The position numbers and the translations under genes are program-made. Source: Paragordius varius (taxonomy: Eukaryota; Nematomorpha). From it: DNA of 64,000 nucleotides. This document shows, piece after piece, positions 1 through 11,438 of the stretch (positions are counted from its first letter, which is position 1; each line of letters begins with the position of its first letter). The stretch covers positions 2,790,001 to 2,854,000 of the forward strand of contig OZ176053.1 of the NCBI GenBank assembly GCA_964247055.1, written 5' to 3'. The notes under the pieces are model-generated. The model saw only the letters and a program-made list of their open reading frames with translations, was not told the origin of the DNA and did not search any database.

Positions 1-350
1 TACTTTTCCATAATTTAGTCAACTTGTTGGCAGCTGACTTCCCTTATGGTAATGATATGCAGCGTTTTATATCTGGCGTGAGGAGCCGTTGATATCTATT
101 GGAGAGTCTTAAAATAGTATTTCATTTACTACTTCTGCTGAGTCGTCTATGGTTATATTAGGTTTGTTTTTTAATAAACTTATAACTTTGGTCTCTAAGG
201 ATTGAGGTTCAATCTATATCTTTTAGTTTCTTCTCTTACTAACCTTATCATATTTAAATTTTCTACATTATCTGCGATTAGGGCGTCCTCTGCGAATGTT
301 AGATTGTTAATCTTTCTCCCTCCTATCCTTTGGCTCTCTTTTCTCATGGT
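1..350 (-). mobile_element. LINE reverse-transcriptase fragment (non-LTR)
   Basis: The minus strand reads GRKINNLTFAEDALIADN followed by a helical stretch ending YRLNLN. This is the shape of a non-LTR reverse transcriptase around the catalytic F/Y-A-D-D box, here FAED, which in intact copies is followed by a hydrophobic segment and a short helical linker. The fragment is cut by the left window edge and its frame is interrupted, so it is a dead remnant. The clade (CR1, RTE, Jockey or other) cannot be told from this piece. The FADD-like box and its spacing are seen in the sequence; the family assignment is by known motif. Confidence 0.6.
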
Positions 351-2597
351 CATTTGAACAAATATTAAACAAGTATGGTGAGGGGATCAATTGAAACTAG
401 ATTTCTAGATGATTTTCAAAGGGCATAATTTTTATATTACCATCTATTAATGGCCGCAAAAATTATTTATCTTGTCCTAAGGGCTGTGCACAATACCGAT
501 AAAAATTCCATAGCTGCTTGACACATTTGCAGATATATGTGCTCAAAATATGTGTATCAAAAAATTAATAAATAATTAAGGACCATCATTTTAAGGGCAC
601 CGGTTTAGTACCACTCATCTAAGGCATTTTCTCAATTATTTTTATCACTTAAATTATTTCAGATAAATTTACCCAAGATTAGGTTGTTTTGGGACATCAA
701 TGGTATTTAATTAATTTTATAAAAAAATGCTAATAATTTTTTATCAGTTTTATTGATTGACAAAACATAAAAATACATTTGCGATTGTAAGTCACTTATA
801 GTACGGAAATTGAAACGTAACGAAATTACCAAAAACATGAACAATATTTATGTATTAGTTACACATTACATATGGGTGTTATGTTATCTCTACATGTGTT
901 TATAAATTTTTTTTCGTTAGAGGCGAGCTAAATTCTAGTACGTTGACATTCAAATTTTGTTATTAATTTTATACATTTTTTATTGCTTTTTTACATTTTT
1001 TTTCCTATGCTCCATGATTGTTTACGTGTTCGCCTTCCCTTCTTTTTTACATTATATGTATTTTGGATATTTTTGTAATGTTAAAAAATGTATGTTTGAC
1101 TCATACATATGTATACACCATTTTGTTTACAGATCTTTTTATATACAATTGGATATACGGAGGTTAGTAGTAGCTAGAAAATAATTTTTAAAAAAATTCT
1201 AAACAAAGAGAAAACGAAAACAAAAGAAAGGTGTATGGTACATAACAACTAACTTCCATTAGATACACTACCCATATCCAAAATGCTATGTAAAAATATT
1301 ATAAAATAATGAAATTCGTTTCCCTATTCATAATAACGAATGTGCTTTGCTATGATAGCCAGATTATATTTTTGTTAAACATTATTTTTTTAATCTTTTT
1401 ATTCTTTTTTATACTTATTAATGAATTTTACGATTAGGATATGTAGTTACAAGGGCAGTAGTTGGAGCCAGCAGTAATTTCAAATTTATACATCACGTTT
1501 TTAATTTTATATTACAAAGTAGTAATGTGCTCATTTTTAAATATTTTGTAATATGGGGTATTTTATCTCCTCTTTTTATCCCTAAAAAATGTTTATTGTA
1601 AAATGTATAAAGGAAAAAAGAAATCGATACGGACAAAATTATGTTTGCTGTAATGTGCTTACAATTTTTGGGTTGTGCTTTTTCATGTGTCCCAAAAACC
1701 ACTTATTTTTGTCATTGTCATATCTACATATACAGCATACTTTTATCCTTGACCATGAATTAAAATGTCTCATCATCCATTGTATGGTACATATTTCTAC
1801 TCTACATCGATTGTAAATTTTGTTTGCATATTTTTTATCTGCATCTTCGCAACTATTTAACTCTTAACCCATTAAGTTAATTTTTAAAAACCCATTATTA
1901 TACGTCATAATGAATCCGCAATTTTGGTTAATCAACCGTATTTACATAAATGTAAAACCTCATTAGTCAAATTTATTCATGGCTACTGTGCATTGTTGTT
2001 GCATTGCGTTTTAATTAGAGGAATTATTGATTTCTCTAAACTTATCAATATGAAACGCAGTGACATTGCAATGCAGATTAGAAATGACAATTACGGCAAT
2101 CGGTTAATTAATGAAACGAGTAGTGACATTGCATTGTGATTGCATTGCGCTTATCAAAAAATTATCGCATGCCTTAGCAATGCATTGTCAATACTTAATT
2201 TGATCATCATATACCTTGGGGTCTGCAAACTATGGGTTAATTTTCCGTTTATATTAAATATTGATTCCGGAATAGTATACTGCAAAATAAAATATCGAAA
2301 TTCCCTGATTATCTACTCTTATTAATATTTGTTCTGTAGGTGTTCAATCTTTTGTCGTACATACACCAATGATTGAGCTTTCTCGCAAGTTTCTCGATTT
2401 TTGTAGAAAGATTTTTTTACGAAATTGTCATAGATTATACGATAAAGTCAAGTTTAGGACTTCATCAAATAAGATAAAATGTAACAATTATTTATACTGC
2501 GGGCCGAACAGTTAATAAATGTTGATTTATTAGATATCTTATATAATTAAGTAAAAAAAATTGTTTGTTTCTAGAGGACAACTAGTATTTCTAAATA
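351..2597. other. Intergenic AT-rich DNA, no gene seen
   Basis: Open frames here are short, AT-driven and match nothing I recognise. Around 480-630 the sequence resembles the end region of the hAT element at 8587-14359 (shared wording such as the 'gctgcttgacacatttgcag' stretch and the loss of an inverted end), so an old hAT scrap is likely. Around 2000-2160 short direct and inverted repeats built on 'gcattgcaatg' occur; I assign them no function. Confidence 0.4.
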
Positions 2598-2740
2598 CAG
2601 TATGAAGTATTCATTGCTAGTTTATCTCTAATTATTGCCTCTATATTGAGCAAAGGGCAATATTGTGGCTTAAATTTTTTTTGGTATTATTAGCCCAATT
2701 ATTATACTCTTTGCTGTCTATGCTATCTAGCAATATTTAA
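2598..2740. mobile_element. Old Tc1/mariner-type MITE copy (CAGTATGA family)
   Basis: It begins TA-CAGTATGAAGTATTCATTG, a diverged form of the CAGTATGAGTAAGTATA terminus found intact at 30737 and 42906, and contains the family's internal 'gagcaaagggcaatatt' and 'ctttgctgtctatgctat' words. The right end is not clearly preserved. It is non-coding and is assigned only by similarity to the better copies in this window. Confidence 0.45.
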
Positions 2741-2802
2741 AATTAGAATTTTTATTGAAATAAGAAAAAAAGTTCATACATGAATTTAAATTTTAGATTA
2801 TA

Positions 2803-4325
2803 GTATGAGTAGGTATGTATAGAAAGTTATTAATTATTGCCGAATAACATATGCAGCAAAGAATTATTTATTGGCTAAAAGTAGTAAAAAATGAAAAAAT
2901 TAACTACAAGCCAATAATACTGCCCTTTGTTGTATGTGCTATTTGGCAATAATTAATATCTTTCTAGCAATGTATACTAAAGTGACCAGATAGGCTGTTT
3001 TTCGCAGTACAGTACTGGATTTTTAGAAAAAAACTGCGACTGTACTGCGCCCACTTTTGTACTGCTTTTTGAAATTAAAAAAAAATAATTACTTATGAAT
3101 ATATATTAATTACCTTTTTTTAAAAAAAATAGTTTGTAATTTCATATAGTACCTTCTGTAAAAATAAACCCATAATTTGTAAACATATTGTTCATTTTGC
3201 GGTAAAACACTAAGATTGGCCTATTTTTAAATGGTTAATAGTTTATCTTTTGCTCGAATTATACATAAAATTCGATTTTAAATCGGTCAACTCTTATAAT
3301 TGTAGCCTTTCTCACATTGGCGAAACTATAAATCTCGGACTTCACCGTAAGATTCAGGCTAATGGCTCTTTCACTCGGGGCTTCCGCAAATAGAGGTGCC
3401 TCAAAATTTAAAATTAACAAAATTAATTTATGATATTTTAATAAATGTTTGATCAAGGTTAGAATTATTTTTTGTTAAAATTATCAAACGGAAAATTATA
3501 TAGAAAATTGTTATTTCCGTAACTATTTAAAATTTAATATTATAATATATGATTTCGTAATAACCTTTTTTTCGTAAAAGGTTACGTTTTCTATTCTCAT
3601 TAGGTGTGAGGTATGATACTTAATTTTTTTCCTAAACTTTATGTTTATTAGTTTTCTTATTTTTTGCAACAAATATTGAGATATTTTGTTGAATACTTCT
3701 AACAATTTGAAGCATGATGGACATGGTTCTCTTTAAGATATAATAAAACCCTTTTTTTAAATAATTCGATGTTGATCATAGAGTTTTAATTAAAGGTGTT
3801 TGCTTGCAAATTTTGGTGAATTTTCGTAAAAAAACACCATTTTTATGTAACCTAAATTTAACGAACGAATATTTTAATTAAAATTTTGATTGAGAAATTA
3901 GCATTATCGAATTATATAAAAATGTTATAACAACCGTTTATATCGTTTCCATCATGCTGAAATTATATATGCTTCAACAAAATTTGCTAAAATCAATTCG
4001 AAAGTATGCATTTAAAAAATATATTTAGTTGATATAAAAATTTAGCATATATTCAAAACTATTTGGAATTTTTGCGATTATTTTGAGAGAACACTAGTTT
4101 TAAGAGAGCCAAAAAATTTGGGACTTTCAGAGCCCACATCTAAAAACCAAAACCAAAAGCACCATGCCCGATATTTTCCTAGAGTATATATATTTCATCT
4201 GGAAATTTTTTTGTGGAAACTGTGTTATATACCACACCTATGGTGTAAAAACAGGCAAAGTATATTTTAATTTTGTACTGCGTTCAAGTTTAAAATATCT
4301 GGTCACATTAATGTATACTTAATCA
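2803..4325. mobile_element. Tc1/mariner-type MITE split by a hAT insertion
   Basis: The left part (2803-2977) starts TATGAGTAGGTATGTATAG and continues through the family's 'ttattaattattgcc' and mirror 'ggcaataattaatatctttc' words. The MITE resumes at 4311 after an inserted hAT element (2978-4310) whose 8-bp target duplication ATGTATAC is part of this MITE's right arm. It has no coding capacity. The nesting order is read directly from the duplicated target site. Confidence 0.65.
2978..4310. mobile_element. hAT-family element with 8-bp target duplication ATGTATAC
   Basis: The ends are inverted repeats (TAAAGTGACCAGATA at left, TATCTGGTCACATTA at right), flanked on both sides by the identical octamer ATGTATAC (2970-2977 and 4311-4318). 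An 8-bp duplication is the hAT hallmark. Inside, near both ends, is the word TACTGCG (and TGTACTGC). A minus-strand stretch near 3260-3400 containing VKSEIYSFANVRKATIIRV may be what is left of the hAT C-terminal dimerisation region, but that is weak. No intact transposase remains. A separate right-end scrap of the same family ('aaaatatctggtcacatta') lies at about 19705-19730. Confidence 0.8.
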
Positions 4326-4330
4326 GAATG

Positions 4331-5245
4331 CATATGAAATGGTTGTTTATTGGATCAATATATGGCAAAAAATTTTTTTAGAAGAAAAAAGTCAAAAACT
4401 TAATATTTAATTATTTACTCTTAATACAAAAATTATCAGATTATACTATACCTGCCGGAAGTAATTATAATATGTTTTACAAAGATAGACAAAGAGCTGT
4501 TTAAAGGTCAACATTTATATTTTTACTAAGACATATGATAGAACATAATATTGACCAAAATTCTTCTAAAGGGCTAAAAAACATATTTTTATTGTCCCAC
4601 TTTATACCGTTAAATATTTAATAGCTTTTTGACCCATTTGGAGATTACTGCAAATAAGTGTATCAGAAAATAAATGAATAATTTAGAACACTGAAAAAGC
4701 AATTTTAAGACCGCATTTGGCCCGTGGGCTGTTTAAATGCTACTGGTTTAGAACTAACACGCACGTTTTTAAATTAAATTCATTCTTATGTCGTAAAGGA
4801 ATATTTTGCATCGAATTTAGACGAGTGAAAGTTGATTTTTCTAAATCCAAAGCGGAAAAACCATGACTTTTATCTTTCCAGTATTTCCACAATAAGGCCA
4901 AATCGTTTGGTCAGAAAACTATGATATACTATACCCTGTATGACTAGAGCGGTATTGCGTATCATAAACTCCTTAAGTTCAGTTAAATAACAATATCGCT
5001 AACAAAACTAATTAAAAGCAGGCATCAATCGAAAAACAATCGGAATGAAACATGGTAAAACGATTTTGCTATATGACGATTATCGCATCAACAAGTGTAT
5101 CTTAAAATCGATGAGAAATTTCCGATTCTACTGAACTCTCATGACCTAGGCACACCCTCGCGAGCAGGACTTTATTTGTTGGAAAATGGCTTGACAAATG
5201 GTTTCCCGCAAGAGTCAACGGATTATCTGTCCCGGCATTTAGATA
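4331..5245. other. Intergenic; probable hAT end scrap
   Basis: Around 4560-4760 a stretch ending 'cgcatttggcccgtgggctg' and 'gctactggtttagaac' resembles the subterminal region of the hAT element that ends at 14359 ('gcggcccgcgggccgcggtt'). The remainder holds nothing I recognise. Confidence 0.4.
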
Positions 5246-5263
5246 TACCATTTACACTTCAAG

Positions 5264-5397
5264 AGTGTCCTTGAACAATTCAAGTTGGTCCTTGAACAAT
5301 TCAAGTTGGTCTTTGAACAATTCAAGTTGGTCCTTGAACAATTCAAGTTGGTCCTTGAACAATTCAAGTTGGTCCTTGAACAGTTCAAGTTGGTCCT
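5264..5397 (+). repeat. Left 21-bp iteron array of copy A, six units
   Basis: Six head-to-tail 21-bp units lie here. Unit 2 has a C-to-T change in the spacer (GGTCT for GGTCC) and unit 6 has CAGTTC for CAATTC. The other four are identical, which points to recent homogenisation. Confidence 0.9.
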
Positions 5398-5826
5398 GTA
5401 AATTTATAAATTTTGATTTAACCATAATTTTTGCATTATTTTTTTATTTAATTATTTATTAACCTAATTTTCTTTATTTTATATATTTATTCATATAAAA
5501 ATAAATTTTTTTATTGAAAAACCACTTTTTTTGTTTAAAACTATTTTTTTTCAATTGAACAAAATTATTGACTTTTAGATGTTTTTAATGAAAAATTTTA
5601 ATTAATAACCCAGAAAACTTATATATTTTTTCATTTCGTGTTAAAATCTTATAAATATCTAAATTTATTTTAAGAAATTAATAAAGATATACGGTTTTTC
5701 AAAGATTAAAAGTTGATATCGATTTAAAATTTATGTTAAATAATAGAAAATAGGTTAAAAACAATAAAATAGACGAATTATTTTCGATTTGATTGATAAA
5801 AGTTAAAAACAAAACAAAAAAGTTAA

Positions 5827-5935
5827 AGGACCAACTTGAATTGTTCAAGGACCAACTTGAATTGTTCAAGGACCAACTTGAATTGTTCAAGGACCAACTT
5901 GAACTGTTCAAGGACCAACTTGAATTGTTCAAGGA
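5827..5935 (-). repeat. Right 21-bp iteron array of copy A, five units
   Basis: Five units in inverted orientation relative to 5264-5397. The single variant (GAACTGTTC) is the second unit counted from the outer end, whereas in the left arm the matching variant is the innermost unit. The arms are therefore not simple mirror copies. Confidence 0.9.
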
Positions 5936-5957
5936 CACTCTTGAAGTGTAAATGGTA

Positions 5958-6062
5958 TATTACCTGTGAGGCGTATGTAATAATATTATGAATAAAATAA
6001 AAATTGATATTCTATTTAAAAATTCCATATGTTTTGAAAATCCTGTAACATTTATGATGGTA

Positions 6063-6106
<44 letters not shown>

Positions 6107-8190
6107 CATATATTTTATCTTCTGGGTTGCTTATTTTTTCTATTATTCATATTTTTATTATTTTTCGATGTTTAAATAAAGTTTTAATTAATTGCAATGG
6201 CTATAAAAAGTAAATCGACCAAGATGCCAGTTATAAAGGGGAGACTATGAAATGGAAATTTTACAGATTAACCCTGCCAAGCGGTTAATTAAAAATGCTC
6301 TGTAATTATTTATTCATGCGGCCCTTGATGATATTTTGCTAATGCGGTCCATAAAGTCATTTGTGTTGCACCTGATTTTTACCTAAAAATAATTCAATGC
6401 CTCTATGTGTTTTTCAGTAAATCCGATACTTTTTTAACAAACAAATCCATTTAGACGGGCGGGGTTTAACTGAGGCGCTAAATGCCTATATTTATTGAGC
6501 AATCATAATTAAATTAATAAGCTGATACCTTTTTGACAGAATTGCATTTAAAGTCAAAATTTATTAAAAACCTATGTTTCTGGTAAGTGTGTGGGAATTG
6601 GGTGATTAAAAAAGTCTCTCGTCACTTTAATTCATTTATATAATTGGTTCACTTTCAGAAATTTGAGTCAATTCTAAAAGTTCATTTTCAAACGGACGGG
6701 AATACCTGCCGACATGTATATATTACATCCCTTTTTAGCCATTAAGAATCCCAAATGGCCAATAATAGCTCTCGTTCCTGCATTTGATTATTAAAACTTT
6801 AATGCCATACACTACTGAGTAAATATCGCGATTTTTGTGAAGTTTTGTTTTTATATAATTAAAATCTCATTTGTTTTTCCATAATACTACTAAAGTAATC
6901 CTTTGTTTTAAATATGCATAAAAATTAATATTAGGTTTAGTTGAATGTAGGTATTTTTTTGTAAAAGCCTGGTTTAATGACTCATATAATGCAATATTTG
7001 TTGGATAGTAATGTTTTTTTTGAATGTCAAAATTAAAACAACATTAAATCGATAATTAATTGTAAATATTGTCAAAGTTTGATTTTTATAATTGAGCGGG
7101 CTTTGTGCGCACATATGTAATGTTTGATAATTTCATTATTAACACTTGGATATTTCAGTCTCTCGATTCAAATTGGGGTTGTTGAATATCCCACACCTGT
7201 TTAAAAAATACTTTAAAAATATGGAAGGAGTCGAAACCAAAGTTTTCAGTTATATAACATTAATATACCAAAATATTAAAAAAAAATTCATTTGAAAATA
7301 CTTCATATTACTTATTTAAGGTAAAACCCAAATATAAAATTTTAAAAATGACATGTTTGCATTAGCTTAATTAAAAAAATAAAACAAAATAAACCACTTT
7401 TGTTTCTATCAATGTTTGATGTGATTAAAATAAAAATACTCTTTAATTCTAGCTTTAAAATTAAATAAATTCGTGCAAAAATGCTGCAAAATAAAAATGG
7501 GAAGTAGTTGATATGGAAATTTCTTTCGAACTAAATTTTATTTAGATAATTCGGCTTATTATTTATATTAGGATAAAACATAAATTTAAATTGGACCGTT
7601 TCTTTTAGTAGTTTTTTAATAGCTTAAATAGTAGTCTGAGATATTTAGATACCCCAATTTGGATCGAAGCTTTTTTACTTCGTGACATTCCTTTTTTAGT
7701 CCTGGGTGACCTATCAAGAGATTATTTCGTATGAACTATTCGTTTGAAAGCTATAGTTAAAATTAATTATCAAACATTGTTCTCATGTATAGATAATAAA
7801 GCTTATATTTTTTACAGTTTTGTGACTTATTAAGACAGCTACAAAACAATGAATGAATAGTTGATATTAAAATCAAAACAGATCATTTGCTGTTAAATAT
7901 AGCCTGAAAGGTTTATAAAATTAATTCTTACACTTCTAACCATAATATAATATACATTTATTTGCCTTTTGCATTACCAATTTAAAAAATATAAAAAAAT
8001 GGCGACGAAAAAGTTTGAGTCCGAATTTTTTAACAATTTTAAATTTTTTAAAAAATTTGTATAATGCGCCATTAAAGGCTAAAGTAAGCATATTTATAAA
8101 TTCGGTAATACCTGCCCACCCTAACCACCGCCAATTTCTTAATCTTAACCTTTATTTTTGTTAAATAACTTATTAAGAGCATATTAATCA
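5958..8190. other. Intergenic AT-rich DNA, no gene seen
   Basis: It contains a (TA)n microsatellite at about 6066-6102 and, near 6800-6817, a lone end 'gccatacactactg' of the CAGTAGCGTATGG MITE family seen at 49339. A short piece near 6320-6350 ('gcggcccttgatgat') resembles hAT subterminal sequence. No coding region is supported. Confidence 0.4.
6066..6102. repeat. (TA)n microsatellite
   Basis: An uninterrupted run of TA dinucleotides. Similar TA tracts occur near 38503-38537, 44890-44906 and 62479-62496. Confidence 0.9.
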
Positions 8191-11055
8191 GAAAATCATG
8201 TTTTGAAATTTTGTTTTCTCGATTTTGCGTGAGCAAATTTTCTAATTATATCTTTTTTATCCATTTGATCCGCCATCTTCGCTTAAATTTCTAGTAACAA
8301 TAAATTGCTCAACCTTTTCAGCCATCTTGCTTATTTCAAACTTATTTCAGATACCTAAGTAGAACTTCTGAAAGGTCCCATCGTTTTATAGCCAAAAAAT
8401 GTATATATTGCCTCCAGAGTTGCAAAAAAATCAGATTCTTCTCTACAAGATTAAATAGATTTATGAATAAATTTAGATTATGAGCGGCGCAATGAACATA
8501 AACTACCTGGGGCTGATCCTATCTCAAAAGATATTGTACTCGATTGTAAGTTCCGCTCACACTGGCTCCATTATAACCCTCTACACCAGTGGTACTCACC
8601 AAAAAAATTTGACGGGCCAAATAAAATATATTTTTTTTTCGAGGGCCATGAACCTTATAATGGCAAATATTTCATAGCTATTTGACACATATGCACATAT
8701 TTATACTCTAAATCAGCACAATGAATTTTTTGCGGATCGCATGAAATCCAGCTAAAAACTTGTATTACACCACCTAATTTAAAAAATTAAAATATTTTGA
8801 TATTATTTTCATATTAATTAATAATTTTTGGCAAAATTGGTTTCTCATACAGGCCATTCTTAATAAGTCATCCATATGTCTGTCTGTATTCTTGACATAC
8901 TTCATTTTTGAATATGCCGTCTTACACGTGTAAGTTGAGGGAAAAACAGTTAGGATAACTTGAGCGCATCTTTTATATCTTCATATTTATGGCACATATT
9001 GGCAAAACTCTGCATATCTTTTTTCTCCACGATTTCCCTAGAATATAGCCTTTAAATTGGAATTTTTAAAATCTACGGATTCAATGATATGCGCCTGATC
9101 AAACCGAAGTGCTTAAATTGCTTAATATTGATATTTCCATATGCCATAAATTTTCAACGAGTTTTAAGCATTTTTTAATATTTCTAAATTCTTGAAATTT
9201 GAGTATCTCATTGGATAAAAATGTTTAATGATTGTCTATTATTAACCGTGGTAAATTCCATATTTTCTTCATGAATCGTTTTAATTTTATAAGTAATGTC
9301 ACAAAGGTAGGCTAATAAAACCCACCCACTATTTTCCTCGTCAAACTTTCTGTCATCTTTTATAAATAATATAATTTCATGTCTTAAAACAAAAAATCTG
9401 TTTAATACTTTGCTAAGGCTTAGCCATCTCACAGCGGTGTACAGACTAATATCAAACTAACTGTGGATCTTTCAGAAGGTTTTTGAATTAACGGCGGTTG
9501 AATTTGCCACAGATGTGATTAGCTATATCCACAACCGTTTTAATTACTGAATTGAGTGATTCATCTTTTACACGCGTAACAAATTTCGCTGATGAATAAA
9601 GCAGTGAAAGATATATAATTATATTTGTTTTTCGAAAGAACTTTGTTTATTCCAATCTTAGAGGGACAACCATCTGTGCAGATCAAAACCATAAGATATA
9701 CCATTATTATTGAAAAAAAGTGCTAATTATTTCGAGAATCACTTCCTTTCGTGGTATTATTCATTGGTAAAATTTTTATTTATTCCTCGTTGATTATGTT
9801 GTTGTAAAATCTCACGAAGAGCGCACATTAAGTTGTTGAACTAATATTGCTAGAATCAATAGCAATACTACTATATTTGCACTTTTTCAGAACGAATGTT
9901 TTGTTAAAAATATATTTAGACATATCTTCAATGCGTGAAGCACATGTTGAATCAGAAAAGTTGTTTTTGCCTCATGATTTGATCTTTATTATGGAATTTA
10001 TCAAATCAAAAAGTGCAACCATTTATTAGACATTCTTTTTAGTTGGAAATCTGTAAACGGTTTTATATTTTTTCCTAAAATATAGCAAATTTTATACGAA
10101 GCTAATGTTACAGCTTTTTCCTGGTAAAGCTATGGACATAATAGATTTTTCTTTTTGGTATAATTCCATAATCTTTTTATATTTTTCGTTTCTTTCCTCA
10201 TGATTTTCTGGTATTTTATGAGAATGATGGATTGTAAAATGTGTTTCAATTTTAAATTATGTTGTCTTTACATACAAGGGAGGTAACAACATTTTTATTT
10301 TAAACGACAAAGAATTTATCTTCTTATTCTTTTTAAAACAGCGATTTTTATCGGATAATATACGTTTTTTAGCATTAGATGTCATCCTTCAATTTATGTG
10401 TAAATATTATGCAATTTTTTTCAAAAAAATAAGAATATGTTTTCACTTATGCTATAAAAAAACAGGTCGAAATTTAATAAATGAGAATGAGTTCGGATAG
10501 CAATGAAAAGAATATGTATATGCAAGTTTGGATGAAAGGCTTGCTTAAATAAAATGGAATGCAATAAAAATTTCAAATAGAAAAGAAAATAGTATACAGA
10601 AACATCGTGTGCCAAAATTTTGAAATCATTTTAATGTAGGCATTTTTTTCTAATTTTGGGTAAAAAATAAAAATTAACAAAATTTTATCTTAAGAAAATA
10701 AATTAATATTATAATAAGCGAATATTCGTTTATGTGTAATTTAAAAATTCTTTAATAAAAAAATAAGTATCAATATGGCCATAGGTAAGGTGACCAGACG
10801 TCCCGCTTTTTCACATTTTGTCCCGCGTCCCGCTACGTTCTTAAAATGTCCCGCTTTTTCACGATTATATAAAAAAAATTTTTTTTTAATACAAATAAAT
10901 TTTTTTATCCGTTTAAATTTTTTATCATTAAATATCTTTAAAATCTATTCAATTTTAAATTAAAAATTTTTATTTTTAAATTAAAAATATTTATTTTTTT
11001 CGAATTTAGATCATATGATTATACACTTTGCTTCCTACTACTACTGTCATCATTA

Positions 11056-11435
11056 TCAAAAAGCCAAGTTAATACCACAAATCTCTAGAAAAGATAAATT
11101 AATACCACAAATCGGTAGCTTACACGTTTATTTCAGAAAATTAAGGTAATATAATATTTACTATGCTATTTAGTTTTATTACTTGCTAACATATCAAAAA
11201 GCCAAATTAATACCACAAATCGGTACCTTACACGTTTATTCCAGAAAATTAAGATAATATAATATTTATTATACTAATATTTTAGTTTTATTACTTGCCA
11301 ACATTATTAAAAAGCCAAATTAATACCACAAATCGGTAGCTTAAAAGACAAATTGATATCACAAATCGGTACCTTACACGTTTATTCCAGAAAATTAAGG
11401 TAATTTAATATTTATTATACTAATATTAGTTTATA
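11056..11435 (+). repeat. About 125-bp tandem repeat in front of the hAT transposase, three copies
   Basis: Three imperfect head-to-tail copies start near 11056, 11192 and 11307, each containing 'ttaataccacaaatcgg', 'cttacacgtttattccag' and 'aaaattaaggtaatataata'. The copies differ by small indels, giving spacings of roughly 136 and 115 bp. The array ends a few bases before the transposase start codon, so it probably holds the element's promoter and/or transposase-binding sites (inference). Confidence 0.75.
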
Positions 11436-11438
11436 AAT

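Larger units (their letters stand above)
5246..5957. mobile_element. MITE with tandem-iteron inverted ends, copy A
   Basis: The left end reads TACCATTTACACTTCAAG and is followed by six 21-bp units, each containing the near-palindrome CTTGAACAATTCAAG plus a TTGGTC spacer. About 430 bp of very AT-rich DNA follows, then five inverted units and the mirror terminus CTTGAAGTGTAAATGGTA. The two arms would pair into a hairpin of about 140 bp. TA dinucleotides flank both ends, so a TA target duplication is possible but not proven. Because 21 is divisible by three, both arms are open and read as repeated SLNNSSW peptides; this is an artefact, not a gene. Confidence 0.8.

Noticed and set aside
957-1184. 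75-residue open frame rich in F, Y and C
   Set aside because: Composition follows from the AT-rich DNA. No conserved motif and no supporting context.
2000-2160. Repeated 'gcattgcaatg' words as a protein-binding cluster
   Set aside because: Spacing is irregular and there is no nearby gene; it may be decayed foldback repeat.
5265-5938. Opposed open frames encoding repeats of SLNNSSW
   Set aside because: They are the two inverted 21-bp iteron arrays of a MITE. Frame stays open only because 21 is a multiple of three and the unit lacks a stop.
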